From assembly GCF_017355835.1 (NCBI RefSeq), contig NZ_JAFEWF010000009.1, positions 310,001 through 374,000 on the forward strand: a stretch of 64,000 nucleotides of DNA, read 5' to 3'. The notes below the pieces were generated by a model, which was given only the letters and a program-made list of their open reading frames with translations, was not told where the DNA came from and searched no databases. The position numbers were made by a program, and so were the translations under genes. This stretch comes from Desertivirga brevis (GTDB taxonomy: Bacteria; Bacteroidota; Bacteroidia; Sphingobacteriales; Sphingobacteriaceae). Positions 1 through 7,992 of this stretch are shown here, one piece after another. Position 1 is the stretch's first letter; each line of letters begins with the position of its first letter.

Positions 1-1
1 G

Positions 2-634
2 GCTGACCTTGTAGCGCCTTTCAAATCGCTGCTTTCTCTGATTTCCCTTCGAAGGAAATTGAGCTTGAAAGCGTTCCTTACCAACTACTCACGCGTGCTA
101 TCACAAGATTATACAATTGACGAAAAGGAAACAGAGCAATTGGAAAAATACCTTTCCAAAGAAGAAAATCTGCATTTTGTAACAGAGGTCATTGAAAAAG
201 GGGTCCAAGCTCGTTCCATAAAATCTTCCGCAGTTCTTGGCATCATGGCCGGTTCAATATTAAGAGAAAAACGAGAGCTCAACTTGCTTGATCTCATTCT
301 AATAGACTCCCTTGCCGAAATGAATGATATTGACATGCAAAATTTTATGAGTTTAATAGAAGGAGGTATGTCAATTAGGGCGGATGGTAAACTAGAACTT
401 GATGAGGAATATCGTACGCGAGACATTTATCAAGAGGATAGTTGGGGGCTTTCTCAATTAAGCCGCGAATCTCTCGAAATTACAATTGAAAAATTAAAGA
501 GGACAGAAGCGTTATCGTTTGGTGAAGGAGGGATTGGAAGTGTTGGAAATGCAAGAGGTGCATTTGTTTTTACAGCTGCAACCGAAGAGCTTTTCCGGAT
601 TATAGAATCGTCTGGAGTGATGAAAAGTTCTTAA
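2..634 (+). CDS. Hypothetical helical protein, 5' end outside window
   Basis: The frame is open from base 2, so the real start lies left of the window; the TTG at 59 is only an internal possibility. The visible 210 residues begin with a hydrophobic stretch (ADLVAPFKSLLSLISL) followed by a basic patch, then alternating charged/hydrophobic segments that look helical and cytosolic. No catalytic motif or family is recognised. It ends 11 bases before the convergent stop of the next gene. Location next to a SIR2-HerA pair makes a defence-island or cargo role possible, but this is only context. Confidence 0.6.
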   Translation, partial: ADLVAPFKSLLSLISLRRKLSLKAFLTNYSRVLSQDYTIDEKETEQLEKYLSKEENLHFVTEVIEKGVQARSIKSSAVLGIMAGSILREKRELNLLDLILIDSLAEMNDIDMQNFMSLIEGGMSIRADGKLELDEEYRTRDIYQEDSWGLSQLSRESLEITIEKLKRTEALSFGEGGIGSVGNARGAFVFTAATEELFRIIESSGVMKSS

Positions 635-645
635 CATTAGATTCT

Positions 646-1041
646 CTACCGCCGCAACATATCATGGATTAAAATACCATCGGTTAAAGAAGTCAAAATG
701 GGAATCAGTGGGGCTCCTAAATACAATGCTGCATTAATCCGATGTCTACCATCACCAATACAGGGTTTCATATCAGTAGAGAGAAAAATTCTGGGAGGAA
801 GAACATGAATGCCATCCATCCAGCACTGTAAAATAGCATCTGTTTTTTCATTCCTGAGTTCTGGTTTATATAAACCTACCTGGGATAAGATTCGAACATT
901 ACCGCATACCAAGGTATTCACCAGCTGCTTAACATTTATATTCTGAATAAGAATTTCAAAATTTTTATCCGCTTTCAAATGCTCAAACTGGAGCGGGAGA
1001 AGCTGATGGTCAATGTCCGTAATCCAAAGGGGCGAAACCAT
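646..1041 (-). CDS. Small protein with ParB/sulfiredoxin-like fold motif
   Basis: A 131-residue protein. Around residue 95 it carries GDGRHRINAALYLG, which matches the G-x-G-R-H-R signature of ParB/Srx-type nuclease or nucleotide-binding domains, followed by a hydrophobic strand (APLIPIL). The first half (NVKQLVNTLV, then a strand-rich part) is compatible with the start of that fold. It is the last of three minus-strand genes (2480 to 646) with gaps of 44-115 bases, so probably co-transcribed. The motif match is read by eye; substrate is unknown. In defence islands ParB-like domains often act as nucleases or ATP/CTP-binding regulators, which is inference here. Confidence 0.6.
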   Translation of the reverse strand: MVSPLWITDIDHQLLPLQFEHLKADKNFEILIQNINVKQLVNTLVCGNVRILSQVGLYKPELRNEKTDAILQCWMDGIHVLPPRIFLSTDMKPCIGDGRHRINAALYLGAPLIPILTSLTDGILIHDMLRR

Positions 1042-1110
1042 TTTATAGTTGACAGGGAGAAAGTTAGATGACTTCTAGAAGTCGTAACGGCATTCAGAAA
1101 GCAATTGAAA

Positions 1111-1530
1111 TTAACTAAGGGCAATACTAGAGTAATTAGTTAATATTCTTCTGAATTTCCGTATTTGCGGAGTTCGCACTTCAAGTTCTTCAGCTTCTTC
1201 TGTCATACTCAACATCATATTGTAATTTTCCTTCGCTTTTTGGATATTGAAGGACCCAGGGGATATTGCATCCCGATCGATAGAATTACTGTTGATATAC
1301 CAGATGAAAAGTTGCAGTTCTTTGGAAGTAGGCCGGTCTGGAATGTCACATCCCTGGTGATGTTCAAATGCCATTAAGTTACCCCTGTCAAATAGGATAA
1401 CAAGAGGCGATGTTTTACTCCTCCTGAATTCCCTTTTGTTTCTTAGCTTATCAAAAGGCTTGGTAGTTTCCATAAAGCCTAAACCTTCAAATACTGCGGC
1501 AAGCTCCTCATCGCATTGGTAAATCTTCAT
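1111..1530 (-). CDS. Hypothetical protein
   Basis: 139 residues from an ATG at 1530 (an in-frame TTG seven codons upstream is less likely). No recognised domain. The N-terminal part is short-strand rich (MKIYQCDEELAAVFEGLGF), with a central basic stretch (KLRNKREFRRSKTS), a strand ending FDRGN, and an acidic helix (EEAEELEV) near the C-terminus. No signal peptide or membrane segment is visible. It sits between the ParB-like gene and the His-rich gene in the same minus-strand group; no function can be assigned. Confidence 0.55.
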   Translation of the reverse strand: MKIYQCDEELAAVFEGLGFMETTKPFDKLRNKREFRRSKTSPLVILFDRGNLMAFEHHQGCDIPDRPTSKELQLFIWYINSNSIDRDAISPGSFNIQKAKENYNMMLSMTEEAEELEVRTPQIRKFRRILTNYSSIALS

Positions 1531-1595
1531 CTTAGTATTTCCTATACCCAAAAGTAAAGATTTAAAGGAAAGTTTTTCTAGTCAATTTCACCTTC

Positions 1596-2480
1596 TTATT
1601 GGAGTTGTTTGCGCTTTTCCAGGTTGATTACGATATTATTATTTTCTTCGGTTATAGTATAGCCTCCTCCATTTCTATTAAGACGAAATGTAAGCTTAGG
1701 GTTGGCAATAACAGGGAGATTTTCAAATACCCGGTTAAGATATTCTCCAGGATTTTTCTTCAACATTGCCTCGATCTCTAGAAGAGCCTCCCGCAGTTTA
1801 ACATATTTAAATAAAGCTAAATTGCTAGTCCCCGACATTGAAGTTCCCATTCCGAGGCCAGCATAAACCACACTGGGAGCAATTTCAACTGGACTATTTA
1901 TTTGATGAGCCCTTAACAATTGCCGTTCGGGTGATGAAATTGTTGTGCTAAGTCCGATAACGTCTTTAATTCGGCAATTCTTTATTGATTCGGGCCAATT
2001 CTCATGAATAATTTTAATCAATTCGGCATTAGACCAGTTTCCGTGTTTGAAAACATTTAGAAGGTAAGCGGTTTCTTCACTGAATCTTATAAACACTACT
2101 GGTCCTGTTCTTTGTATAAATCCATCTTTTTCAACAATGGAGCCTAAATGAAGATGATGAATATCCCAGTCATAAAGTAGTAGATCATTATTGCTGGCTC
2201 TTTTTACCGCTCTGCTCAAGTAAGGTCTAAGCTCAGACCCCAAAGAAATTTTCAATTCTAATTGTTCAAGTCCCGCATATAGTTCGGGAGGACAGCTAAA
2301 CTCCCTTGACTTTAGAATCTTTCGTTTTTTAGGCGCTACTATTCTTTTTAAATAAGCAAAGTAGGTAATCCCAATTAGGTCATCGTCTAACTCTTCTGTA
2401 TTATAATTCTCTTTATTGAGAATATCTTTCACCAGATTATGCCAGTCCCTTAAAAGATCTATTCTTGTTGTCTCAAGCAT
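1596..2480 (-). CDS. Unknown protein with W-D-I-H-H-x-H-L-G motif
   Basis: 294 residues, ATG at 2480, first gene of the minus-strand group. Residues near 105-115 read DWDIHHLHLG, a cluster of three histidines flanked by D and G; I know this pattern from uncharacterised mobile-element proteins but not a function for it. Downstream are strands (GPVVFIRF) and a glycine-rich stretch (VVYAGLGMGTSMSGTSN). No signal peptide. The His cluster could bind a metal, but no established nuclease or hydrolase family can be named. Its two downstream neighbours are also unknowns, so context does not settle the role. Confidence 0.6.
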   Translation of the reverse strand: MLETTRIDLLRDWHNLVKDILNKENYNTEELDDDLIGITYFAYLKRIVAPKKRKILKSREFSCPPELYAGLEQLELKISLGSELRPYLSRAVKRASNNDLLLYDWDIHHLHLGSIVEKDGFIQRTGPVVFIRFSEETAYLLNVFKHGNWSNAELIKIIHENWPESIKNCRIKDVIGLSTTISSPERQLLRAHQINSPVEIAPSVVYAGLGMGTSMSGTSNLALFKYVKLREALLEIEAMLKKNPGEYLNRVFENLPVIANPKLTFRLNRNGGGYTITEENNNIVINLEKRKQLQ

Positions 2481-2573
2481 ATTAGTTAAATATAGTACAA
2501 AGATCTAATCCGCTGTTCTAACAAAGTACCTTAAGGGTACAGGGTTTCTTTATCATAAATGGTTTCACCGATT

Positions 2574-2846
2574 TTATTTATTTAGAAGTCTAAATGGTTT
2601 ATTGCCGTTGTCATACGTTTCTTTTACAATTACCAGGAACTTACGTAAGTTAAGCTGGTCAAAGTAATGTTCAGCTATTTTATTTCCAACTGATCTTTTA
2701 GGTCTAATCTTAAATTAAAAAACAACTTTACTATTACTACCGCTACTTTTGTTTGCTATTCCCGCTGCAGAAAGAATGAAACCTGGATATTCATTGCCTA
2801 GATTTATTATATTAGACACCAGGATGGGGGCAGCCTTCGCTAGAAT
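2574..2846 (-). pseudogene. Decayed 3' gene fragment upstream of SIR2-HerA
   Basis: Between 2481 and 2875 no intact gene exists, but one minus-strand frame from 2846 to 2574 reads like protein: ILAKAAPILVSN..., GNEYPGFILSAAGIANKS..., a TAA at codon 44, then in the same frame RPKRSVGNKIAEHYFDQL..., FLVIVKETYDNG... to a TAA. It lacks a start codon and stops 30 bases short of the SIR2 start. This looks like the C-terminal end of a larger gene cut at its 5' side and then mutated. The family is not recognised. The alternative is chance openness of a 91-codon frame with one stop. Confidence 0.45.
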
Positions 2847-2875
2847 TTAGCTTAAATTAGATCACAATTGTTGTT

Positions 2876-4210
2876 ATGCATGAACAAATACTACTAAAAA
2901 ATAAAAATCTTATAATCAAAATTCATCTTGAGGAAATTGAAAAAGATGATTTAAAAATTTTTAAAGAAAAGCAACTGCTTATCATTCGGGCTGATGGGGC
3001 CCCAGAAATCTACGAGATAGATGAGTTAGGACAAATTGCAATTGCTGAGAAGGAAGAGAAAGTAAACTGGAGGAGTTTTGCTAAAGAGAACATCCGCAAC
3101 TTTTATAAGAATCTTCTCCAAAGTAGATATAGCGAAATTGAACACCTTGTGATTTTAACAGGGGCTGGAAGTTCTGTTGGGATTGGAGAAGGGGAGAATG
3201 TCGGATTAACAATGGCTGGATTGTGGAATGCTCTACTTAAAGAGGATCAAGGGTGTTTAGAAAGGTTAATTAGGTGTACAAAATACGGCAACTTGGAAGA
3301 TGGGAAGGAAATAGACCATCAAAAAATTGAGAAGGACCTAGAAGCGCTATTGTCTAAAGCAGGTATGATGAATTCTGTAGCTCCTCACAAACAATTGGAT
3401 GAAGACATCAAAACGGTTAAGAAGTTCATCGTAAAAAAATGTACTTTATGTCTCTCCAATACAGCTCCCCACCAAAGCTTTTTAAACAAAACTACGTTAA
3501 GACCTCAAAAGTATCCGAGAGTTAAACTCTTCACCTTGAACTATGATACCCTCTTCGAAGATGCAGCGGGAAAGGAACGTTTTACCGTAATAGATGGCTT
3601 TACCTTTTCAAGTCCCAGGATTTTTAATGGGAAATACTTTGATTATGATATTATTGAAACAAGACATAGTAGGCAGGACAAGCATGATAGCATCATTCCA
3701 AAACTTTTCTATCTATTTAAAATGCATGGTTCTTTGACTTGGGAAAAGAAAAACGGTGAAATTACGCAAAGCGATTCCATCGAGGATGTAGTAAACAGGG
3801 TTATGATTTTTCCCCAAGATAGCAAGTTCGAATATTCTTATGAGCAACCATATTTTGAAATGATGGCCCGATTCCAGCAAGCTCTCAGAACTGAAAACAC
3901 GTTGCTGATTACAATTGGTTACAGCTATCTTGATAAACATATTTCTTCAGTTATAATAGAGTCTCTTAAACAAAATCCTTCCTTAAATTTGATAACTGTT
4001 ACTTATCCTGTTGTCATTGGTACAGATAAAAGTTTTCAAGCAGAACTTCATTCAATTACGGAGTTGCAAAGCCGTGTTACAATGATAGCAGAGACCTTCA
4101 CTGACTTCACTTTGAACTACCCGGAGAATAATGCACATAAGAGGTTTGATATGCTTGAGGAATTGAATCAAAGCTTGAAGAAAATTAATTTAACTACCAA
4201 CGTTCTATAA
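2876..4210 (+). CDS. SIR2-family NADase-like protein of a SIR2-HerA defence pair
   Basis: 444 residues, ATG start. Rossmann-type SIR2 motifs are in order: LTGAGSS at 95-100 (NAD-binding GAGxS), FTLNYD at 219-224 (N and D of the catalytic pocket) and KMHGS at 282-286 (catalytic histidine), then LLITIGYSYLDKHI in the C-terminal part. About 90 residues precede the SIR2 fold. In the known SIR2-HerA anti-phage system this subunit forms an oligomer with a HerA ATPase and depletes NAD on infection; that is family knowledge, not shown here. The stop TAA is followed immediately by the ATG of the HerA gene, so the two are tightly co-expressed. No promoter could be fixed. Confidence 0.88.
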   Translation: MHEQILLKNKNLIIKIHLEEIEKDDLKIFKEKQLLIIRADGAPEIYEIDELGQIAIAEKEEKVNWRSFAKENIRNFYKNLLQSRYSEIEHLVILTGAGSSVGIGEGENVGLTMAGLWNALLKEDQGCLERLIRCTKYGNLEDGKEIDHQKIEKDLEALLSKAGMMNSVAPHKQLDEDIKTVKKFIVKKCTLCLSNTAPHQSFLNKTTLRPQKYPRVKLFTLNYDTLFEDAAGKERFTVIDGFTFSSPRIFNGKYFDYDIIETRHSRQDKHDSIIPKLFYLFKMHGSLTWEKKNGEITQSDSIEDVVNRVMIFPQDSKFEYSYEQPYFEMMARFQQALRTENTLLITIGYSYLDKHISSVIIESLKQNPSLNLITVTYPVVIGTDKSFQAELHSITELQSRVTMIAETFTDFTLNYPENNAHKRFDMLEELNQSLKKINLTTNVL

Positions 4211-5923
4211 ATGAATCCATATTCTGATAGCAGATTCGTTGGCTACGTTACTGCGGTAGCACCTACTCTCACAAAAGTTCACTTTCCATCTTCTACCCTG
4301 TTGAAGAAGTTTTATAAATCGGATGAAAGTTACCATGCTTTAACAGGAAAATACGTCATCATAGAGGGAGGCTCGTGCGGTTTCTTGGGTAAAATAATTG
4401 AGATCGCTTTACCGGAAGGTGAGCGACTGGAGTTTACTGAGTCAAAATTCGATAAACAGGCATTCCACCCCACCGGAAAAGTTGAAATACTAATTTGTTT
4501 TGATAACTACGAGATGTGTGCCCAGAAAGGACTGGAGAGTCTGCCACCTGTAAGTGCAAAAGTTTTTTTAGCTGATAATGCTTTTATTGGTAATCTCCTA
4601 AAAAAGTTTGGTCAAACTGGATCTTCGAAAACTGATCAATCAGCTACGTTTTTAAGATTAGCTCACCTCGCGAATGATGAAAGTAATTTAGTTCACATTT
4701 CGGCTCAAGCACTTTTTGGCAGACATTGTGCCGTTATCGGCACCACGGGTGGCGGTAAAAGTTGGACGGTGGCTAAAATGCTAGAGGAAATAAAAGTTAA
4801 TAACGGTAAGGCCATTCTGATTGATGCAACAGGAGAGTATGAGACTCTTAAGGGTGATGGAAACGAAGTTGATTACTTCAAATTCAATGAGCTTAGTGAA
4901 AACGGTATCTATTTTAACTATAGACGTTTACGAGAAACCGATCTGTTCGCCCTAGTGCGTCCCGCAGGTCAGTCTCAGCTTCCAAAGATTCAAGAAGCTA
5001 TGAAAAGCCTCAGGCTGGTTAATCTTCTACTCCAAGAAACTGAAAACTTAAAAAGTTATGATGCACTTTTAGACAGACCAAATGAACAAACTTTTACAAC
5101 TTTAAAAAAGCAGGGTTTTGAACATGATAAAGAAATAATTAGGCTACTTAAACGATATTCAGCAGCTTTTATTCCTGATTGTAATTTTGATATTCAGGGT
5201 CTTTGTAACCAACTTGTGAAAGAATGTTATAATGATACGAGAGCGAGGGAGAACTGCACTTCTCTTATTTCTCGAATTATGCTAACCATTAATGATCTTT
5301 CGTTTTTGAGTGTTTTCGACTTTAAGAATGAAAATCATATAGCAGGTGCAAAAGAATTCGAGTCCACGTTTTCAAAATTTATTAGTTCAGAGAAAAAAAT
5401 CCTTATACTTTCAGTTGCCCAGGTGTCAACAGAAAATAGACTACGAGAAATATTAGTCAACTCTATTGGACGTTTTCTACTAGATAAAGCACTTTCAAAA
5501 GCTTTCAGGGGGACTAATAAGAAAAGCCTATTATTATTTCTTGATGAGGCTCACCTTTTCCTTAATAAGCGAATAAAAGATGAGTTTTCCATTGAAGTTG
5601 AGCTGGACGCATTCGAGCGAATAGCAAAAGAGTGTCGGAAATTTGGCCTATTTTTGGTGTTGTCAACGCAGATGCCCAGAGATATTCCAAGGGGAGTGTT
5701 GAGTCAGGTGGGAGCATTCATCGTACATAGGTTGATTAATCAGCAAGATAGAGAAGCGATTGAATATGCTTGTTCGGAAGCAAATAAAAGCGCCTTGTCC
5801 TTCTTGCCAATTCTTGGGTCCGGAGAGGCGCTGATTACAGGAGTAAGCTTTGCAATGCCTATGGTTTTGAAAATACTTCCGCCTGCTATTGAACCAGATT
5901 CTTCCACTCCGGCCGTTCTATAA
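4211..5923 (+). CDS. herA: HerA-type ATPase/helicase of the SIR2-HerA pair
   Basis: 570 residues. An N-terminal beta-barrel-like part (about 1-130, HAS-barrel position) precedes a RecA-like core with Walker A GTTGGGKS at 177-184, a second strand ILIDATGEYE at 202-211, Walker B LLLFLDEAH at 440-448, and the sensor region LVLSTQMPRDIPRGVLSQ at 482-499, all typical of HerA/FtsK hexameric translocases. Starts on the base after the SIR2 stop. Expected to form a ring that docks on the SIR2 oligomer and controls its NADase or nucleic-acid activity. HerA is also known with NurA nucleases, but no NurA is present, so the defence pairing is the better reading. Confidence 0.9.
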   Translation: MNPYSDSRFVGYVTAVAPTLTKVHFPSSTLLKKFYKSDESYHALTGKYVIIEGGSCGFLGKIIEIALPEGERLEFTESKFDKQAFHPTGKVEILICFDNYEMCAQKGLESLPPVSAKVFLADNAFIGNLLKKFGQTGSSKTDQSATFLRLAHLANDESNLVHISAQALFGRHCAVIGTTGGGKSWTVAKMLEEIKVNNGKAILIDATGEYETLKGDGNEVDYFKFNELSENGIYFNYRRLRETDLFALVRPAGQSQLPKIQEAMKSLRLVNLLLQETENLKSYDALLDRPNEQTFTTLKKQGFEHDKEIIRLLKRYSAAFIPDCNFDIQGLCNQLVKECYNDTRARENCTSLISRIMLTINDLSFLSVFDFKNENHIAGAKEFESTFSKFISSEKKILILSVAQVSTENRLREILVNSIGRFLLDKALSKAFRGTNKKSLLLFLDEAHLFLNKRIKDEFSIEVELDAFERIAKECRKFGLFLVLSTQMPRDIPRGVLSQVGAFIVHRLINQQDREAIEYACSEANKSALSFLPILGSGEALITGVSFAMPMVLKILPPAIEPDSSTPAVL

Positions 5924-6018
5924 TTTATGAAGAATTTGAAGCTATCGTTAAGGAGTCGAATGATTGTCTTTTCTAGTTTTATCAGAAGAATTCCTATTCT
6001 TAAACATGTGGTGGTACT

Positions 6019-6336
6019 TTATTTTTGGTAAGCTTTTTTGCTTTCTGATAGTTGTATTAATGCTATTTTGCTTCCTTCTAATGGATGATATGAAGGCAAA
6101 TAGCTAATATAACCCCAATCCACAAGGTCTCTAATTTTGACATGATATGTGCTAAAAGACCTGATCTTACTGCGAGTCATAATATTCTTGCGACAGCTAA
6201 AGAATTCAACCTTGAAGTTTTTTTCTTCCCATATTGTCAGAATGGCTAAATAAAGACTGATATGAGTTCCTTGAAGCCGGGAGTCTGCCAGTGCAGTCTT
6301 CAGTGCTTCGGATATTTTTTCTTGTTGCATAATCAT
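6019..6336 (-). CDS. Small ICE-type regulatory protein (winged-helix-like)
   Basis: 105 residues; ATG at 6336 with a second ATG at 6330. The middle (NIMTRSKIRSFSTYHVKIRDLVDWGYISYLPSY) looks like a winged helix: a recognition-type helix followed by a short beta wing. Proteins of this size recur in Bacteroidota conjugative elements beside excisionase-like genes. It follows the next gene on the minus strand by 24 bases and is probably co-transcribed with it. Role in excision or copy control is inferred from position. It ends 95 bases from the convergent herA stop. Confidence 0.65.
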   Translation of the reverse strand: MIMQQEKISEALKTALADSRLQGTHISLYLAILTIWEEKNFKVEFFSCRKNIMTRSKIRSFSTYHVKIRDLVDWGYISYLPSYHPLEGSKIALIQLSESKKAYQK

Positions 6337-6360
6337 TTGCTTACTGGTAGTTCTGATTAC

Positions 6361-6693
6361 TTACAAACCACTGCTTAGAAGTCTGGTTATTTCATCCTTT
6401 GAGTAATAGATGGCTCCGCCGATCTTATTGAATTTTATAGTCCCGTTAATCCTTAAATTCTGCAGGGTGCCGGGTGATATTTTCAGCATAGTCCTTACTT
6501 CTTTACTTCTAAGCCATTCACCAGGTGCTGGATTCTCATTCTGATGCTGGTGTCTGATGAACTCGAAAAGCTCCTGTTTAAACAGTTCCAGATCTTTTTT
6601 AGTCAGTAGTTGGTCTGCTTCCATTGTATTAATTTTTGCTTTGCTAAGGAAGGAAAGAGTAGGCCGGTTCTCTGGTGCCTTTCTGGTAGCCAC
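6361..6693 (-). CDS. Helix-turn-helix excisionase-like protein
   Basis: 110 residues from a GTG at 6693; an ATG at 6624 (MEADQLLTKKDL) would give an 87-residue form and may be the true start. The C-terminal half contains WLRSKEVRTMLKISPGTLQNLR, then a wing IKFNKIGGAIYYSKDEI: the MerR/excisionase-type winged HTH (HTH_17) found in many Bacteroidota ICEs. Such proteins bend DNA at att sites or regulate excision genes. It is divergent from the RadC-like gene, with the nested inverted repeats at 6759-6867 between them. Confidence 0.72.
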   Translation of the reverse strand: MATRKAPENRPTLSFLSKAKINTMEADQLLTKKDLELFKQELFEFIRHQHQNENPAPGEWLRSKEVRTMLKISPGTLQNLRINGTIKFNKIGGAIYYSKDEITRLLSSGL

Positions 6694-6758
6694 CTGAAGA
6701 TTTTTTAAAGTTTTTGATGCGATGGGAAGTGTTAATGATCAATTATCGACACTAAGTT

Positions 6759-6867
6759 AGGCTGAGGGCTGCTGAAGCGGGCAAAAGCTTCCGGCATAAA
6801 CGCTCATTCCCTTGTTCTCCTGTGTCCATTTATTCCTTTTCCTTTTGCCCTTGATTGCCCTCAGCCT
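6759..6867. repeat. Two nested perfect inverted repeats (11 bp and 9 bp)
   Basis: AGGCTGAGGGC at 6759-6769 is mirrored exactly by GCCCTCAGCCT at 6857-6867, and inside it GGGCAAAAG at 6779-6787 is mirrored by CTTTTGCCC at 6842-6850. The arms are separated by only 9 and 6 unpaired bases, so a 20-bp interrupted stem with a 54-base loop can form in DNA or RNA. It fills the divergent gap between the excisionase-like gene and radC. There is no U-tract, so it is not a simple terminator. Confidence 0.7.
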
Positions 6868-6913
6868 GCTGATGCGCCATAATTAATTCATTCATCACTT
6901 AAAAAATCTAATT

Positions 6914-7387
6914 ATGAAAAAGCTTCAGAATCAATTGGCAATGTTTCAGGTTTCAGAGATCAAAGTTATTTATCAGCCAAAGCTAAAGGCTTCAGAAAGA
7001 CTTTCGGTAAGCTGTTCAAAAGATGTATTTAACGTTTTTCGTCAAAGTTGGGATATGAACAGGATTCAGTTAGTGGAACAATTCAAGATCCTGTTATTAA
7101 ACAGGGCCAATAAGGTGCTTGGAATTTATGAGGTATCTTCAGGTGGAATGTCAGGCACAGTAGCTGATCCTAAGTTAATCTTTGCAGCTGCTTTGAAAGG
7201 ATATGCAGCAGGAATTGTTCTTGCCCATAATCATCCTTCAGGAAACCTTAAACCAAGTCAGGCTGATATAAATCTTACCCGTAAGATCAAAGAAGGAGCG
7301 ATGCTGCTGGATATAGCCGTTCTAGACCATATTATACTTTCTCCTGAGGATTCTTATTATTCATTTGCAGATGAGGGGCTTTTATAG
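6914..7387 (+). CDS. radC: RadC-like JAB-domain protein
   Basis: 157 residues. Contains the full JAMM/JAB metal signature: AHNHPSG at 104-110 followed by PSQAD at 114-118 (H105, H107, D118). The N-terminal UvrC/HhH-type part of chromosomal RadC is missing, as is usual for the short RadC proteins carried by ICEs and plasmids. Family knowledge: RadC-like proteins are metal-dependent hydrolase-fold proteins often linked to mobile elements; the substrate is unsettled and a DNA-repair role is doubtful. Monocistronic on the plus strand. Confidence 0.88.
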   Translation: MKKLQNQLAMFQVSEIKVIYQPKLKASERLSVSCSKDVFNVFRQSWDMNRIQLVEQFKILLLNRANKVLGIYEVSSGGMSGTVADPKLIFAAALKGYAAGIVLAHNHPSGNLKPSQADINLTRKIKEGAMLLDIAVLDHIILSPEDSYYSFADEGLL

Positions 7388-7432
7388 CCCTTTATTTTTA
7401 CTCTAGCTTTTAAAGTATAGGGAACCATGCAT

Positions 7433-7450
7433 AAAAAAAGCCAGAAGGCT
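7433..7450 (-). terminator. Intrinsic terminator, minus strand
   Basis: Read on the minus strand: AGCC-TTCT-GGCT stem followed by seven T. It lies 118 bases downstream of the 75-residue minus-strand gene ending at 7568 and also separates it from the converging radC. The stem is only 4 bp (with flanking GC possible), so the call is moderate. Confidence 0.45.
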
Positions 7451-7567
7451 GCCCCCTCTGACTCCTCCAGGATATTTTAATTTTACCTGACTTGTATCTC
7501 AGTAGCAAATCTAGCTAAACTCAATAAATATGAAGGCGTGTTATTTGATTTCGGGAAGGAGTTACTT

Positions 7568-7795
7568 TTAAATAGCGTAACGTTTGCAGATGGCTTTAGC
7601 TACAGCTTCAAGCAACTGATAATCTCCTAATGAGGCTTCCCTGATCTGCCAGATACCGTTCCCGCCCTTTTCCATTGTAAACTCTTCGTCTTCGAGGCTA
7701 AATTTGATACTGGTCGTCTCCTTATTAATCATCCTGGTTAGTATCCTGTAAGTATAATCCCGGTTTCCAAAAGTAATTCTTAGTGGCAAACTCAT
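7568..7795 (-). CDS. Small conserved-type hypothetical protein
   Basis: 75 residues, ATG at 7795. Predicted two or three strands (LPLRITFGNRDYTYRIL, TSIKFSLEDEEFTME) then a helix (GDYQLLEAVAKAICKRYA). No signal peptide or membrane segment. I recognise the general style of short beta-alpha proteins in Sphingobacteriaceae mobile DNA but no domain name. The regular amphipathic pattern and lack of any competing frame support it as real. Confidence 0.6.
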   Translation of the reverse strand: MSLPLRITFGNRDYTYRILTRMINKETTSIKFSLEDEEFTMEKGGNGIWQIREASLGDYQLLEAVAKAICKRYAI

Positions 7796-7992
7796 AAGCG
7801 GTAAAAATATAAAAAAGTCAATATTCTGATATTAAGAATCCTGAAAGGCTGCAAAGGAAGTGACGAAATCTGTTGACAGATAGGACGAATAGTTATTTCT
7901 ATGAAACAATTGTTAAATTAATATTAAAATAAAATCAATGTCACCATTTTTGCAACAAAGGTGAGCTAACTTTAGGAATCTATCATATTAAG

